From contig NZ_BORO01000001.1 of assembly GCF_018333215.1 (NCBI RefSeq), forward strand, positions 124,001 to 188,000: DNA of 64,000 nt, read 5' to 3'. Below, piece after piece: positions 1 to 9,524 of this stretch (within the stretch, counting starts at the first letter, position 1; every line of letters begins with the position of its first letter). The notes beneath the pieces were generated by a model. The model worked only from the letters and a program-made list of their open reading frames with translations. It was not told the origin of the DNA and ran no database searches. The position numbers and the translations under genes are program-made. Source of the stretch: Oceanobacillus sp. J11TS1 (GTDB taxonomy: Bacteria; Bacillota; Bacilli; Bacillales; Amphibacillaceae).

Positions 1-530
1 TACAAAAAACGGATTGGTTCGAAAGAATAAGCTATCTGTCACAGCATCCCTATGTTTTTTCGGGGACGGTGCGGGAAAATATCATGCTTGGTTCCCAGGA
101 TGAACAAAGTGATAAGACAATCCAAGAAGTGGCTGCATATGCAGGAATATGGGAGTGGATATCCGTGCTGCCAGACGGATTAGATACCGTCATCGGAGAG
201 GGAGGAAGAGGCTTATCAGGAGGAGAAAAACAACGTATTGCAATTGCTAGGACGCTTCTGAAAAAACCGCAAATCCTGTTTTTTGATGAACCGACAACAG
301 GTTTAGATATTCAGACCGAGCATATGTTACAAAAATCGTTAGATGCCCTTAAAAGTCATGCAACGATTATTACTGTAGCTCATCGTCTTCATACTATCCG
401 GAGTGCCGACAAAATTTTACTTTTAGAACGAGGGCAAATAGCTGGTCAGGGCACGCATGAGGAGCTTTACCAAAATAATAAAATGTATCAGCAAATGATC
501 ACGGCACAGCAAGGAGGGCGACAAGTATGA
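1..530 (+). CDS. cydD: Thiol-reductant/heme ABC exporter subunit CydD (3' part)
   Basis: This is the C-terminal nucleotide-binding part of an ABC protein whose start lies before the window; the open frame runs in from the first bases. Visible in order are a Q-loop region (SYLSQHPYVFSGTVRENI), the signature LSGGEKQRIAIAR, Walker B (ILFFDEPT) with D-loop, and the H-loop in TVAHRL. The stop overlaps the cydC start as ATGA, so the two subunits are translationally coupled. CydDC is a heterodimeric inner-membrane exporter needed for assembly of cytochrome bd; thiol and heme transport have both been proposed for the family. The assignment to CydD rather than a generic ABC exporter rests on cydC immediately downstream and cydAB next door. 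The Walker A motif is outside the window. Confidence 0.9.
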   Translation, partial: QKTDWFERISYLSQHPYVFSGTVRENIMLGSQDEQSDKTIQEVAAYAGIWEWISVLPDGLDTVIGEGGRGLSGGEKQRIAIARTLLKKPQILFFDEPTTGLDIQTEHMLQKSLDALKSHATIITVAHRLHTIRSADKILLLERGQIAGQGTHEELYQNNKMYQQMITAQQGGRQV

Positions 531-2245
531 AGGATATAAGACTGATTTTAAAAACGATGCTGAAAGAGAAGAAGGATATTCTTTTCTCCATCTCTTTTGG
601 GTTTTTAGCAGGCATTGCTGCAGTCTCCTTATTTGCAGCAAGTGGTTATTTAATCTCCAAAGCTGCTTTTGCACCGCCAATCTACACATTAATGATTCTT
701 GTCGCAAGTGTAAAACTTCTAGGTATCACTTCGGCTGTGAGCAGGTACGGGGAACGTTATTTTTCGCATCGCGGAACTTTTACCATTTTGAAAAATATCC
801 GTTTAAAGGTTTATGACCAAATAGAGCCATTAGCAAACAGGCTTTTACAAAAATATCGTAGCGGGGATATTTTAGCTCGTATTGTCGGTGATGTAGAGTC
901 CCTTCAGCATTTTTTTTTACGTGTATTTTATCCACCGCTTGTATTAGCAGCAGTGTTTATCGCAACGATTTACTTTACATTGTATATTTCTGTTAACGTC
1001 GCACTTACAATGCTTGCTAGTATGATAATGGTACTTATTGTCTTTCCGGCAATATTTTATCTGTTTCAGAAAAAGGTAGCAGTGTCTATGCGGGAAAAAA
1101 GAGGCGCGCTGTCATCGGGATTTACTGATTACCTGCATGGATTTCGGGAGTTGACCATCTTTCAACAGGCAGAAAGAAAAAAACAGCGGCTGTTTGATGA
1201 AATGGTTCAATACGAAACAATCAATGCAAGAGAGAATCGTCAGCTTGCCATTCGGGAAGCAATCGTTATTTTCTTTTCCTTCTTTATTTCTGTTCTTATT
1301 TTAGTCCAAGCAGGTTTCTATGTTTCAGAAGGGAATCTGGCTGGAACATTGCTGGCTATGTTATTTATGATTGCCATTACTGTATTTGAGGATACGCCGT
1401 CGATGGCTGTTCTTCCTGCTCATTTGGAAGAAAGTAAAGCTTCCTCTAAACGGCTTATTGAGGTTTGGAAAGATGAAGAACCTTCCAGCACAGGCACACG
1501 TGAAATTGAAGCGGATATTCCCCTTCAGTTCGATTTTAAGAAGGTTTTCATTCAATATCCAAATGAGAAGAAAGCTGCTGTACAAGATGCATCTTTTCAA
1601 ATAAAGCCAGGGATGAATATGGCTATTGTAGGACCGAGTGGATCAGGGAAATCAACATTGATGCAGGCGATGCTTACCTTTGCACCAATCAAATCAGGAC
1701 AAATTTTGGTGAACGGGGAAGAGATAAATGGCCTTGCCCCGGATAGCTTATGGGGGCAAATGAATGTATCCCTCCAGCATAACCATTTTTTCTATGGAAG
1801 TATTTTTGAAAACTTACGGTTTGCGAATAAACAGGCTACTGCAGAAGCATGTCAGGAAGCATTAGAAAAAGTACAATTGGGGCATTTTCCTCTGGATAAA
1901 CAAGTGCTGGAGAAAGGAACGAATCTATCCGGCGGTGAAAAACAGCGCTTAGCACTTGCCCGTCTATTTTTACGAGATGCTTCTATCTGGTTGCTGGATG
2001 AGCCAACTTCTTCCTTAGATGCAATTACAGAGCAGCAGATTATGGATGAAATCGAAAAGGTGACAACGTATCAGACCGTTGTAACCATTAGACATCGTCT
2101 GACAGGATTGGAAAAGATGGATCAAATTATTGTTATGAATCACGGAGAAATTATTGAAAAAGGAACGTATTATGAACTGATGGAAAAAGAGGATGGCTAT
2201 TTTCAAGCGATGAAGGAGCTTGAAAATCAACAGCTTCAATTTTAA
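527..2245 (+). CDS. cydC: Thiol-reductant/heme ABC exporter subunit CydC
   Basis: A 572-residue ABC half-transporter with a membrane domain (hydrophobic segments around 20-65, 130-180 and 245-290) followed by a nucleotide-binding domain. Walker A GPSGSGKST lies at about 369-377, the signature LSGGEKQR at about 467-474, Walker B IWLLDE at about 487-492. The stretch SRYGERYFSHRGTF near residue 72 is the kind of motif seen in CydC proteins. It pairs with CydD to export thiols or heme during cytochrome bd maturation. The ATG overlaps the cydD stop (ATGA). The H-loop histidine appears as IRHRL. A strong shared terminator follows, and the bd oxidase genes converge on it from the other side. Confidence 0.93.
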   Translation: MKDIRLILKTMLKEKKDILFSISFGFLAGIAAVSLFAASGYLISKAAFAPPIYTLMILVASVKLLGITSAVSRYGERYFSHRGTFTILKNIRLKVYDQIEPLANRLLQKYRSGDILARIVGDVESLQHFFLRVFYPPLVLAAVFIATIYFTLYISVNVALTMLASMIMVLIVFPAIFYLFQKKVAVSMREKRGALSSGFTDYLHGFRELTIFQQAERKKQRLFDEMVQYETINARENRQLAIREAIVIFFSFFISVLILVQAGFYVSEGNLAGTLLAMLFMIAITVFEDTPSMAVLPAHLEESKASSKRLIEVWKDEEPSSTGTREIEADIPLQFDFKKVFIQYPNEKKAAVQDASFQIKPGMNMAIVGPSGSGKSTLMQAMLTFAPIKSGQILVNGEEINGLAPDSLWGQMNVSLQHNHFFYGSIFENLRFANKQATAEACQEALEKVQLGHFPLDKQVLEKGTNLSGGEKQRLALARLFLRDASIWLLDEPTSSLDAITEQQIMDEIEKVTTYQTVVTIRHRLTGLEKMDQIIVMNHGEIIEKGTYYELMEKEDGYFQAMKELENQQLQF

Positions 2246-2261
2246 ATATAAAAAACTAAAG

Positions 2262-2305
2262 AACCCCGCATATATTCTGTTCATAGATGAATATATGCGG
2301 GGTTT
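2262..2305. terminator. Bidirectional terminator between cydC and cydS
   Basis: A perfect 16-bp stem (2262-2277 with 2289-2304) encloses an 11-nt loop. It is followed by T-rich sequence on both strands, so it can end both the cydDC transcript (+) and the cydABS transcript (-). Confidence 0.85.
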
Positions 2306-2317
2306 CTCATTCGTTTA

Positions 2318-2410
2318 TTACCTATCCTTTGCTGCAGCGACGAATGCTGAAGCAATTGCAATAATCAGGATGATAAAGGGGGCAATGAAAATCAGAAATT
2401 GATTCAACAT
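2318..2410 (-). CDS. cydS: CydS/CydX-like small subunit of cytochrome bd oxidase
   Basis: A 30-residue open frame lies 4 bp after the cydB stop, with its Shine-Dalgarno site (GGAAAGAAG) inside the end of cydB. The product is a single hydrophobic helix, MLNQFLIFIAPFIILIIAIA and onward, ending in a short charged tail (AAAKDR). Short single-helix subunits at this position, called CydS in Geobacillus and CydX in proteobacteria, are structural parts of bd oxidases. The functional call is inferred from position and architecture, because the sequence is too short for reliable homology by eye. It would be missed by length-filtered gene callers. Confidence 0.8.
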   Translation of the reverse strand: MLNQFLIFIAPFIILIIAIASAFVAAAKDR

Positions 2411-2414
2411 TTTA

Positions 2415-3428
2415 TCACTTCTTTCCCTTAATATAGTTTTTATCGAATAGAAACAGTTTAAGCAGTAAATAAAGGGACGGGATAAGCAGCGCCATACCTA
2501 AGATAAAGACGACAATGAGTGAAATAGCCATTGCTGTATTAGTAAACCCTTCATGGATGCTTATGTGAGGGTACAGCAGGTACGGGTAATGAGATATCCC
2601 ATAGCCGAAAAATGCGAAAGCGAATTGTCCAACGAGTAACCAAAAAGCGGTTCTGTAGTTTCGGCGCTTCCAAATCAGCACGACAGTTAATATCCATAAA
2701 ACAAAGGAAATGGCAAACATCCACCATAAGCCTAAAAGACTCTCAAAATGGAATGGATTGTGGAAACGCAATTCCACAATAATTCCCGCTGCCGCAATAA
2801 TCAAAGGAATAGACCAGCCTAAGGCATACTTTCGCATTAAATCTGTTGCATCCTTATCTCCTGTTTCATTGGCATACCAGGTTAAGAAAACGGCGGATAT
2901 ATATAGGACAGCAACGATACTAAGAACAACAATAGACCAGGTTAATGGACTAAAGAACAAAGCGTTGTAGTCCAGGACAGGATTTCCATCTTCCATAAAG
3001 ACAAAGCCGCCCTCAGAAATCGTCAAAATAATAGACAAGGAAGCTGGAAGCAGCAAACCGGACAGTCCGTACATTATTGCATATCCTTTATGGCCATGCT
3101 TTCCATAGGACTCAAATGCATAATAAGAGCCGCGAATTGCCAACAAAATCAGTGCCAAGCTTCCCGGAATCAGTAAAATGGTTCCAAAATAATACGCAGT
3201 CTCTGGGAAGAAACCAACAATCCCAACAAAGAAAAAGACAAAGAATACGTTGGTCACTTCCCATACAGGTGATAAATAGCGCTTGATGATTTTTGATAGA
3301 ATATGCTGTTTTTCCGTAACGATACTATATGCATTAAAAAATCCTGCGCCGTAATCAATCGAACCGATAATGATATAACCAAATAAGAATAACCAAAGTA
3401 CAGAAATACCAATGATTTCTAATATCAT
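2415..3428 (-). CDS. cydB: Cytochrome bd ubiquinol/menaquinol oxidase subunit II
   Basis: A 337-residue, very hydrophobic protein with roughly eight or nine membrane helices. The N-terminus (WLFLFGYIIIGSIDYGAGFF) has the glycine-rich first helix with a conserved acidic residue seen in CydB. It forms the structural partner of CydA in the high-affinity terminal oxidase that reduces O2 with quinol. The start overlaps the cydA stop by 4 bp (ATGA), and the small cydS follows after 4 bp, so the three are one operon. No heme ligands are expected in this subunit. Confidence 0.93.
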   Translation of the reverse strand: MILEIIGISVLWLFLFGYIIIGSIDYGAGFFNAYSIVTEKQHILSKIIKRYLSPVWEVTNVFFVFFFVGIVGFFPETAYYFGTILLIPGSLALILLAIRGSYYAFESYGKHGHKGYAIMYGLSGLLLPASLSIILTISEGGFVFMEDGNPVLDYNALFFSPLTWSIVVLSIVAVLYISAVFLTWYANETGDKDATDLMRKYALGWSIPLIIAAAGIIVELRFHNPFHFESLLGLWWMFAISFVLWILTVVLIWKRRNYRTAFWLLVGQFAFAFFGYGISHYPYLLYPHISIHEGFTNTAMAISLIVVFILGMALLIPSLYLLLKLFLFDKNYIKGKK

Positions 3429-4768
3429 GATTGGCCACCCCCTTGCTGCATGCGTTCTAACTCTTTTTCTACAGGATTTTTATGGAACATATACCTTAAC
3501 ACGACAATGGTACCGACACCTAAGATAAAGTATAGGATGGCGAATAACACAAACATCCAGCCTACATAGTCGCTTGTCGTAGCTGCTTCTTCAACGGTCA
3601 TTATTCCTCTTAAAATCCAAGGCTGGCGACCGACTTCAGCCATCCACCATCCGGCCTCGATTGCCAGAAAAGCAAGTGGTCCCCCGGCTACAATGAACCA
3701 GCGATACCATGTTTTTTCAACAAATGCCCATTTTCTCCGCATGCCAAACCAATAAATGAGAGATAAAACAATCATAAATACACCAATGGTGACCATTGTA
3801 TCAAAGAAGTAATGAATAACGACTGGAGGCTGTTCCTCAATAGGGAATTCTTCTAAGCCGATTACTTCTGAATTTGGCAGTCCATGTGCAAGAATACTTA
3901 ATGCATAAGGGACATGCAGCGCATATCTTGCTTCGTTATTCTCATCTAATACCCCCCACATTACCAGCGGTGCTTCTGTCGTTGTTTCAAAATGCCATTC
4001 TGCTGCAGCCAGCTTCTCGGGCTGATACGCAGCTAAGTATTTTCCGGATAAATCTCCAATTAAAGCTGTTGCAATAGCAAAGATTAAACCAATTTTCATT
4101 GTCATATGCAATGCTTTTTTGTGATATTCGTTATTTTTGTTCTGGATAAGTCGAAATGCTGCAAAGGCAGCTAGCATAAAGGCGATAGTCATATAAGCAG
4201 TTGCTATTACATGGGTAACCTTTGTCGGCATAGCTAATGTAAACATGGCCATGATTGGATTGGCATTGACTAACTCTCCGCCTACGATATCAAAGCCTGC
4301 TGGACTATTCATAAAGGAATTCACGACGGTGATGAAAAAAGCAGACATGCCGCCGCCGATTGCTACCGGAATAAGTAATAGCAAATGTTTTCTTTGATTA
4401 TCGAAACGGTCCCAAGTATATAAATAAATTCCTAAGAAAATTGCTTCAAAGAAAAAGGCGAATACCTCCATAAATAATGGTAAAGCAATGATGTTTCCCG
4501 CTAATTCCATAAAGCTTGGCCATAATAAAGATAATTGAAGCCCAATGATAGTACCTGTTACTACCCCAACAGCGACAGTAACAACAAATCCTTTTGCCCA
4601 CCGACGTGCCATTAATAGATAATGCATATCATTGTTTTTAATACCTATCCATTGTGCAATCATAATCATTAATGGAACCCCGACACCGATCGTGGCATAA
4701 ATGATATGAAAGGATAATGTCAATAGCGTCAGCATTCGGCTGGCATATGCTGGATCATCAAATAACAT
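3425..4768 (-). CDS. cydA: Cytochrome bd quinol oxidase subunit I
   Basis: The start at 4768 gives 447 residues beginning MLFDDPAYASRMLTLLTLSFH and is preceded by GGGAGG at good spacing; a longer upstream reading frame has no support. It is the catalytic subunit, carrying hemes b558, b595 and d. Visible features are His21 in the first helix (heme ligand position), a His in TKVTHVIATAY, and the signature GRQPWILRGIM near the C-terminal third. The length and the short region between helices fit the short Q-loop type found in Firmicutes. It is first in a leftward cydA-cydB-cydS operon, convergent with cydDC, rather than the cydABCD single operon I recall from B. subtilis. I could not identify a convincing Rex operator upstream. 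Confidence 0.95.
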   Translation of the reverse strand: MLFDDPAYASRMLTLLTLSFHIIYATIGVGVPLMIMIAQWIGIKNNDMHYLLMARRWAKGFVVTVAVGVVTGTIIGLQLSLLWPSFMELAGNIIALPLFMEVFAFFFEAIFLGIYLYTWDRFDNQRKHLLLLIPVAIGGGMSAFFITVVNSFMNSPAGFDIVGGELVNANPIMAMFTLAMPTKVTHVIATAYMTIAFMLAAFAAFRLIQNKNNEYHKKALHMTMKIGLIFAIATALIGDLSGKYLAAYQPEKLAAAEWHFETTTEAPLVMWGVLDENNEARYALHVPYALSILAHGLPNSEVIGLEEFPIEEQPPVVIHYFFDTMVTIGVFMIVLSLIYWFGMRRKWAFVEKTWYRWFIVAGGPLAFLAIEAGWWMAEVGRQPWILRGIMTVEEAATTSDYVGWMFVLFAILYFILGVGTIVVLRYMFHKNPVEKELERMQQGGGQS

Positions 4769-5573
4769 CGAACAATAACCTCCCTTATTCCAACTACATT
4801 TTTTAACATTCCCTTTGTACAGAGAATTAATCAGCGTGAATAAAAAAATCATATGAATGGAAAAGTACTATCTTGTCCTAGGTTTTTTATTGAAAGTTAC
4901 TTTATTGAGTTCCTAATAAAATGGGTGTTCTGGTACGATTATTAGTCTTTTAATAATAATGGGGGGTAATGCTTTTCCAAATCTGCTGGGATTCCCTCTG
5001 AGGTAGAAGCTCATTATATGAATATTGTTTTGCAAGCTATAAACGTCCGTTTCCCTTACTAGGTAGATTGAATACCATTGCATGTGACTTTAAGTCAAAG
5101 AGCGTGAAGCGTATGGTTACTCACCCCTTGGATGCTTGTTTCTATTTGGTACTTTGTTTCTATATACCATTATAGTGAATACAGTGTATCTTTGTCGCCG
5201 AAAAGAATGTTATAGCCAGCATAGGTGTGACGACTTTTTGAAAAGCACTACTCCATAAGGAGGAAGTAAATGATAAAGCGTGAGTCATTTCATTGCAAGA
5301 AAAGCTGGACAGCATACCTCTTTGTTTTGACTTAAAGTCCAGATGTTAAATACCTTTCAGAAATCATTCTAACTCGAGGAGTTCAGGATGCTTAACAAGA
5401 AATCTTCAGCTTCCATCCTCTCCGCTCTTATATTCCACTTTGCTTCAACAACTCAACCTTTGCCCGTCAAAACCACTAACAAATGGAATATGAAAGCTTC
5501 CACATTCTCAAGAACACGAACCAAAATTAGAAAGTTTTCCTATCTTTGATGTAGGAAGAAATATATTTTCCTA
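4769..5573. other. Intergenic region without recognisable genes
   Basis: About 0.8 kb separates divergent cydA and proB. No open frame resembles a known protein. It should hold the cydA promoter on the minus strand, but I cannot point to convincing -35/-10 boxes. It contains a 14-bp inverted repeat (5086-5099 and 5326-5339) and one very short frame with an excellent ribosome site: ATG at 5270 after AAGGAGGAAGTAA, encoding 21 residues (MIKRESFHCKKSWTAYLFVLT) and stopping at 5335. Whether that peptide is made is unknown. Confidence 0.5.
5086..5339. repeat. 14-bp inverted repeat, arms 226 bp apart
   Basis: GACTTTAAGTCAAA at 5086-5099 recurs in reverse complement at 5326-5339. Each arm has a near-palindromic core GACTTnAAGTC. 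This could be two copies of a regulator's operator or the ends of a decayed element. The second arm contains a TTGACT-like -35 hexamer. Confidence 0.6.
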
Positions 5574-5601
5574 TTGACAACGAGGAAAATTCTGATAATA
5601 A
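5574..5601 (+). promoter_or_regulatory. SigA-type promoter of the proBA leader
   Basis: TTGACA at 5574-5579, a 16-bp gap, then TAATAA at 5596-5601. Transcription would begin just before the T-box stem I. Confidence 0.65.
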
Positions 5602-5606
5602 TTAAT

Positions 5607-5907
5607 ATCAATACATTGAACGTTATAGAAGGACTAGTAAGTAAGCTATCACAATGTCAGAGATGGGATCAGAGGATGTATATGAAATATTGAAAATCTG
5701 TTCATCTATTTATCCAAAGCTGAGAGATTCCTCATTGCTGAGTTACTGAACCTACCTTTTTAGTCTTATGAAAACATAAGCGTTCCCCAAACGTTATCAT
5801 GGGATAAGTGGAATACGATTGTATTACATCGTATTTAAGTTGTGGTGGTACCGCGGAAGTAAACTCTTTCGTCCCTTCGTTAATTGGGGATGGAAGGGTT
5901 TTTTTAA
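5607..5907 (+). promoter_or_regulatory. T-box leader, proline specific (specifier CCU)
   Basis: The T-box core (GTGGTGGTACCGCGG, 5842-5856) is intact and is followed by a terminator: CCCTTC (5873-5878) pairs with GAAGGG (5893-5898) before a run of seven T. Stem I is closed by AGGACT near 5631-5636 and AGTCTT near 5762-5767. On its 3' side TGAA-CCT-ACC places the specifier codon CCU (Pro) at 5751-5753. Uncharged tRNA-Pro would stabilise the antiterminator and turn on proBA. Proline T-boxes before proBA are established in B. subtilis. The specifier reading is by eye and not folded. Confidence 0.9.
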
Positions 5908-5941
5908 TGGTAGAAATGTTTTGTAGAAAGGCGGAATCGTA

Positions 5942-7060
5942 ATGGCGACAAAACGTATTGTTGTTAAAATAGGCAGCAGCTCATTAACCAATACGCATGG
6001 AGAAATAGATATGAAGCAGCTGGAGGATCATGTACATGCCCTGGCGTTGCTTCATCAGAACAATATGGAAGTAATTTTGGTTTCCTCTGGAGCAATTGCT
6101 GCTGGGTTTAAACAACTGGGGTATTCCTCAAGACCTGTCACGCAAAAAGGGAAACAAGCAGCGGCAGCAGTTGGTCAAGGTTTGCTTATTCAAACCTATA
6201 TGGAAAAATTAAAGGAATATGATATTACCGCTGCACAAATTCTTTTGACAAGAAGTGATTTTTCCAATCAAGGGAGATATCGAAATGCTTATGCAACCAT
6301 GGAGGAATTACTAGAGCGACGAGTCATTCCGATTATTAATGAAAATGACACGATTGCTATTGAGGAGCTCACGTTTGGAGATAATGATATGCTATCTGCT
6401 TTAGTGAGCGGTTTGATTCACGCAGACCATTTAATTATTTTGACAGATATCAATGGTATATATGATAAGAATCCGAATAGATATCCAGATGCAACACGAT
6501 ATGATCACTTCATGAAGATTAGCGAGGAGTTAATCGAGCAGACTGATGCGACAGGTTCTAAGGTTGGAACAGGCGGGATGAAATCGAAGCTGATGGCTGC
6601 TAAGATGGCATCTTCTGTGGGTATACCAGTGTTTATTGGACGCGGTGATGGAGAGCAGAAGCTAGCAGACATTTTAAAAGGTAAAGGAGACGGTACTTAT
6701 ATTGATAGTGAAAGAAAAGCACATTTACCAGCGAATAAACAATGGATTTCGCTGCATTCGCATCTGGATGGCCGAGTGGTAGTAGACGAAGGAGCGGAAA
6801 ACGCACTAATGCATCAGGGCAGCAGCCTGCTTTCTCCAGGAGTTACAACGGTAGAAGGTTATTTTTCAAAAGGCGATGTCGTGGAGGTTTACGGAAAGTC
6901 TGCTTTGTTAGGACGCGGGCAAGTAAATTGTTCCTCAGAAGAATTAGAAGCAGTTATGAAACTGCGCCAATCAGACTATATTCCTGCAGTGCCAACAATT
7001 GAGGTTATTCATCGAGATAAATGGGTATCCATGATGACAATGAAAGGGGAATTATCATGA
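5942..7060 (+). CDS. proB: Glutamate 5-kinase
   Basis: A 372-residue two-domain enzyme that phosphorylates the gamma-carboxyl of glutamate, the first step of proline synthesis. The amino-acid-kinase domain (about 1-260) starts with [10 protein letters not shown] and includes VSSGAIAAG, the acidic [11 protein letters not shown] region near 135 and [16 protein letters not shown] domain occupies the C-terminal quarter (about 275-360), the usual form in bacilli. It begins shortly after the T-box terminator with a ribosome site (AGAAAGGCGG). Its stop overlaps the proA start as ATGA. Regulation by the proline T-box marks it as the anabolic copy rather than an osmostress proJ copy. Confidence 0.95.
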   Translation: MATKRIVVKIGSSSLTNTHGEIDMKQLEDHVHALALLHQNNMEVILVSSGAIAAGFKQLGYSSRPVTQKGKQAAAAVGQGLLIQTYMEKLKEYDITAAQILLTRSDFSNQGRYRNAYATMEELLERRVIPIINENDTIAIEELTFGDNDMLSALVSGLIHADHLIILTDINGIYDKNPNRYPDATRYDHFMKISEELIEQTDATGSKVGTGGMKSKLMAAKMASSVGIPVFIGRGDGEQKLADILKGKGDGTYIDSERKAHLPANKQWISLHSHLDGRVVVDEGAENALMHQGSSLLSPGVTTVEGYFSKGDVVEVYGKSALLGRGQVNCSSEELEAVMKLRQSDYIPAVPTIEVIHRDKWVSMMTMKGELS

Positions 7061-8304
7061 ATGAGGTAATTGAAAAAGGAAAACTCGCAAAAAAAGCCAG
7101 CTATCAAATTGGAACATGCTCTACAAAGGAAAAAAATGACGCATTATTAAAAATGGCTAATGCACTTAGAGAAAACAAAGATGCGATTATTGCAGCCAAT
7201 AACCTAGATATTCAATCCGGCCAAGCACGAGGATTATCTGCATCTTTGCTCGATCGAGTGGAATTAAACGAGCAGCGTATAACAGACATTGCCGATGCGA
7301 TTCTGCAAATTATTGATTTAACGGACCCGATCGGTGAAGTGATAGAAACGATAGAGAAGGAGAATGGTCTGCAGATTGTAAATACGCGTGTTCCAATAGG
7401 CGTCGTAGGCATGATTTATGAAGCAAGGCCAAATGTCACCGTTGATGCAGCTGCGCTTGCCATAAAAACAGGTAACGCCATTATCTTGCGGGGCAGTTCT
7501 TCTGCAATTCATTCCAATTTAGCGATTGTTAAAGTGATTCATGAAGCATTGGCAGACAGCGCTGTAATTCCTGAAGCCATTCAGTTAATTGAAGATACAA
7601 GCAGAGAGACAGCAAATGAATTGTTTCGCTTAAATGATTATTTAGATGTGCTTATTCCGCGTGGAGGAAAAAATTTAATTGATACAGTGGTCAGAGAGTC
7701 CCGTGTTCCTGTTATTGAAACTGGTGCAGGGAATTGCCATATTTTTATCGATGAAACAGCAGACCCGAAGATGGCAAAAGAAATTACGTTAAATGCCAAA
7801 CTGCAGCGTCCATCCGTATGTAATGCGGTTGAATCATTACTAATGCAGTCTGACTGGTTTAATAAATATGGGAAAGATTTAATTGACTCTCTTATCGAAC
7901 AAGGTGTAATCGTACATGGAGATGAACGTGTAGTTGCAGAAAATTCCTTTGTGAAATTAGCAACCGAAGCAGATTGGGAAACGGAATATCATGGTTTGGA
8001 AATCAGCGTCAAAATCGTAGAAGATGTTTATGAGGCAATAGATCACATTAATACCTATGGTACCAAGCATTCCGAAGCGATTATTACGGAGACAGAGATT
8101 TATGCAGAAGTTTTTAAACAAAAAATAGATGCAACAACGGTATATCATAATGCGTCTACTCGTTTTACGGATGGCTTTGAATTTGGTTTTGGAGCAGAGA
8201 TTGGAATCAGCACGCAAAAATTGCATGCCAGAGGCCCAATGGGGTTAAAAGCATTAACTTCTAATAAATACATCGTTTCCGGAAATGGACAAATTCGTAA
8301 ATAA
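7057..8304 (+). CDS. proA: Gamma-glutamyl phosphate reductase
   Basis: With the ATG at 7057 (overlapping the proB stop) the product is 415 residues; an in-frame ATG at 7021 lies inside proB and is unlikely. It reduces glutamyl-5-phosphate to glutamate semialdehyde using NADPH. It belongs to the aldehyde-dehydrogenase superfamily: the nucleotide-binding region includes [18 protein letters not shown], and the catalytic cysteine is Cys255 in [14 protein letters not shown]. Together with ProB it forms the two-enzyme route from glutamate; ProC/ProI is not in this window. A hairpin after the stop probably ends the operon. Confidence 0.96.
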   Translation: MNEVIEKGKLAKKASYQIGTCSTKEKNDALLKMANALRENKDAIIAANNLDIQSGQARGLSASLLDRVELNEQRITDIADAILQIIDLTDPIGEVIETIEKENGLQIVNTRVPIGVVGMIYEARPNVTVDAAALAIKTGNAIILRGSSSAIHSNLAIVKVIHEALADSAVIPEAIQLIEDTSRETANELFRLNDYLDVLIPRGGKNLIDTVVRESRVPVIETGAGNCHIFIDETADPKMAKEITLNAKLQRPSVCNAVESLLMQSDWFNKYGKDLIDSLIEQGVIVHGDERVVAENSFVKLATEADWETEYHGLEISVKIVEDVYEAIDHINTYGTKHSEAIITETEIYAEVFKQKIDATTVYHNASTRFTDGFEFGFGAEIGISTQKLHARGPMGLKALTSNKYIVSGNGQIRK

Positions 8305-8326
8305 TATTAGTAATCCCGTAGAATAG

Positions 8327-8373
8327 AACAGATTGTTGTTTTAGTTGGAAAAAACACGAAACAACAGTCTGTT
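8327..8373 (+). terminator. Hairpin after proBA
   Basis: A 15-bp stem (8327-8341 with 8359-8373, one G-U pair) with a 17-nt loop. The following T-run is short, so this is a probable rather than certain intrinsic terminator. Confidence 0.55.
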
Positions 8374-8554
8374 TGCTCTGCAGAAAAACGAGCTGCTTTT
8401 ATTTGAGTTGGGAATTATTTTTTCTAGGCAACCCGAGACCCAAGAACATTCAATTCCAGTAGGTTCTTTTTTCCTCCAACCGCTTTTATTTTGCAAACGC
8501 AGAAAATAAAGATAGAATAACACTATAAAGGATTGCAGAAAAGAGAGGTCTGAC

Positions 8555-9496
8555 ATGTTAGAGCATATTACAGGTGACATTTATCGACTCATTGTTCGCT
8601 ATAAAGGGTCAATGGGTGAGATGAATAGTTATTTTATTCAAGGCGATAATGGCTATACAGTAATTGATACAGGTATTGATGCGACCGAAACAAAAGCATT
8701 ATGGGAACGGGTTTTTAAGACATATAAAATAGAGAAACTTGTGGTGACACATACCCACGGAGATCACATAGGTCTAGCGCGATGGTTTCAAGAAAACTAT
8801 CAAATTCCAGTCTATGTTTCTAAACGTGGTTATGTGGAAATGTGTAAAGGTAGAGATGCAAAAGCACGTAAGGATCGGATAAAAAGCCTAATAAAAAAGC
8901 ATGGAGCACCATCGATACCCTTAAAAATAAAAGACGAATCCTATATTTATAATTTTGAACCGGATGGTTTTTTTGATGATAATGATGAAATAACACTGGG
9001 TAATCGTTCTTATCAACCTTTATGGACACCCGGTCATGCTCCTGACCATTATTGCTTCTACCAGACAGAGACGGAGGTAATGATTATTGGCGATCATGTA
9101 TTAAATCATCTTTCGCCAGTAATTGGGCTTTGGATGGGGGAAGAACAAAATCCTTTAGAGGAGTATTTCAAAGCCTTGGCTTTATTAAAAAACTATCCGA
9201 CACGTCTGGCCTTGCCAGGACATGGTGATATTATTGAACATCTAAATGAAAGAATAACAGATATTTCAAATCGCCATGAGCACCGGATGGAACAGTTAAT
9301 AGAAATTATGGAAAAGGAAAAGGAAGAAATGACAGCTTTTCAATTAACAACCAAAGCGTACGGCCCTATGAAAAGTTTCGCATTTGTAAGTCAGTTTATG
9401 GCAACCTTAACACGATTAATCTATTTAGAAAAACAGTCAAAAATTATGGTGAAGCCAATAAAAGGAAAGAGCTATTATGGACTTCCTGAAAAATAA
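8555..9496 (+). CDS. MBL-fold metallo-hydrolase
   Basis: A 313-residue metallo-beta-lactamase-fold protein. The first metal-binding motif THTHGDHIG is at about 65-73 (HxHxDH), followed by WTPGHAPDH near 158, the bridging aspartate region IIGDHVL near 180 and LPGHGD near 218. These give the full set of zinc or iron ligands, so the enzyme should be active. The family covers thioesterases, glyoxalase II-like enzymes and other hydrolases, and the substrate cannot be told from sequence. The C-terminal region (about 235-313) is helical, as in the YqjP-like and related bacillar members. The ribosome site AAAGAGAGGTC supports the start. It stands 28 bp before the exonuclease gene and may share a transcript. 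Confidence 0.88.
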   Translation: MLEHITGDIYRLIVRYKGSMGEMNSYFIQGDNGYTVIDTGIDATETKALWERVFKTYKIEKLVVTHTHGDHIGLARWFQENYQIPVYVSKRGYVEMCKGRDAKARKDRIKSLIKKHGAPSIPLKIKDESYIYNFEPDGFFDDNDEITLGNRSYQPLWTPGHAPDHYCFYQTETEVMIIGDHVLNHLSPVIGLWMGEEQNPLEEYFKALALLKNYPTRLALPGHGDIIEHLNERITDISNRHEHRMEQLIEIMEKEKEEMTAFQLTTKAYGPMKSFAFVSQFMATLTRLIYLEKQSKIMVKPIKGKSYYGLPEK

Positions 9497-9524
9497 TCCA
9501 CAAGCTATTAGGAGCTGGTAATGC

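Noticed and set aside
4769-4960. Rex operator or clear SigA promoter for cydA
   Set aside because: Searched by eye for TTGTGAN6TCACAA-like and spaced -35/-10 boxes on the minus strand and found nothing convincing.
8341-8580. 79-codon minus-strand frame between proA and the MBL gene
   Set aside because: It overlaps the proBA hairpin and the MBL start, with no ribosome site.
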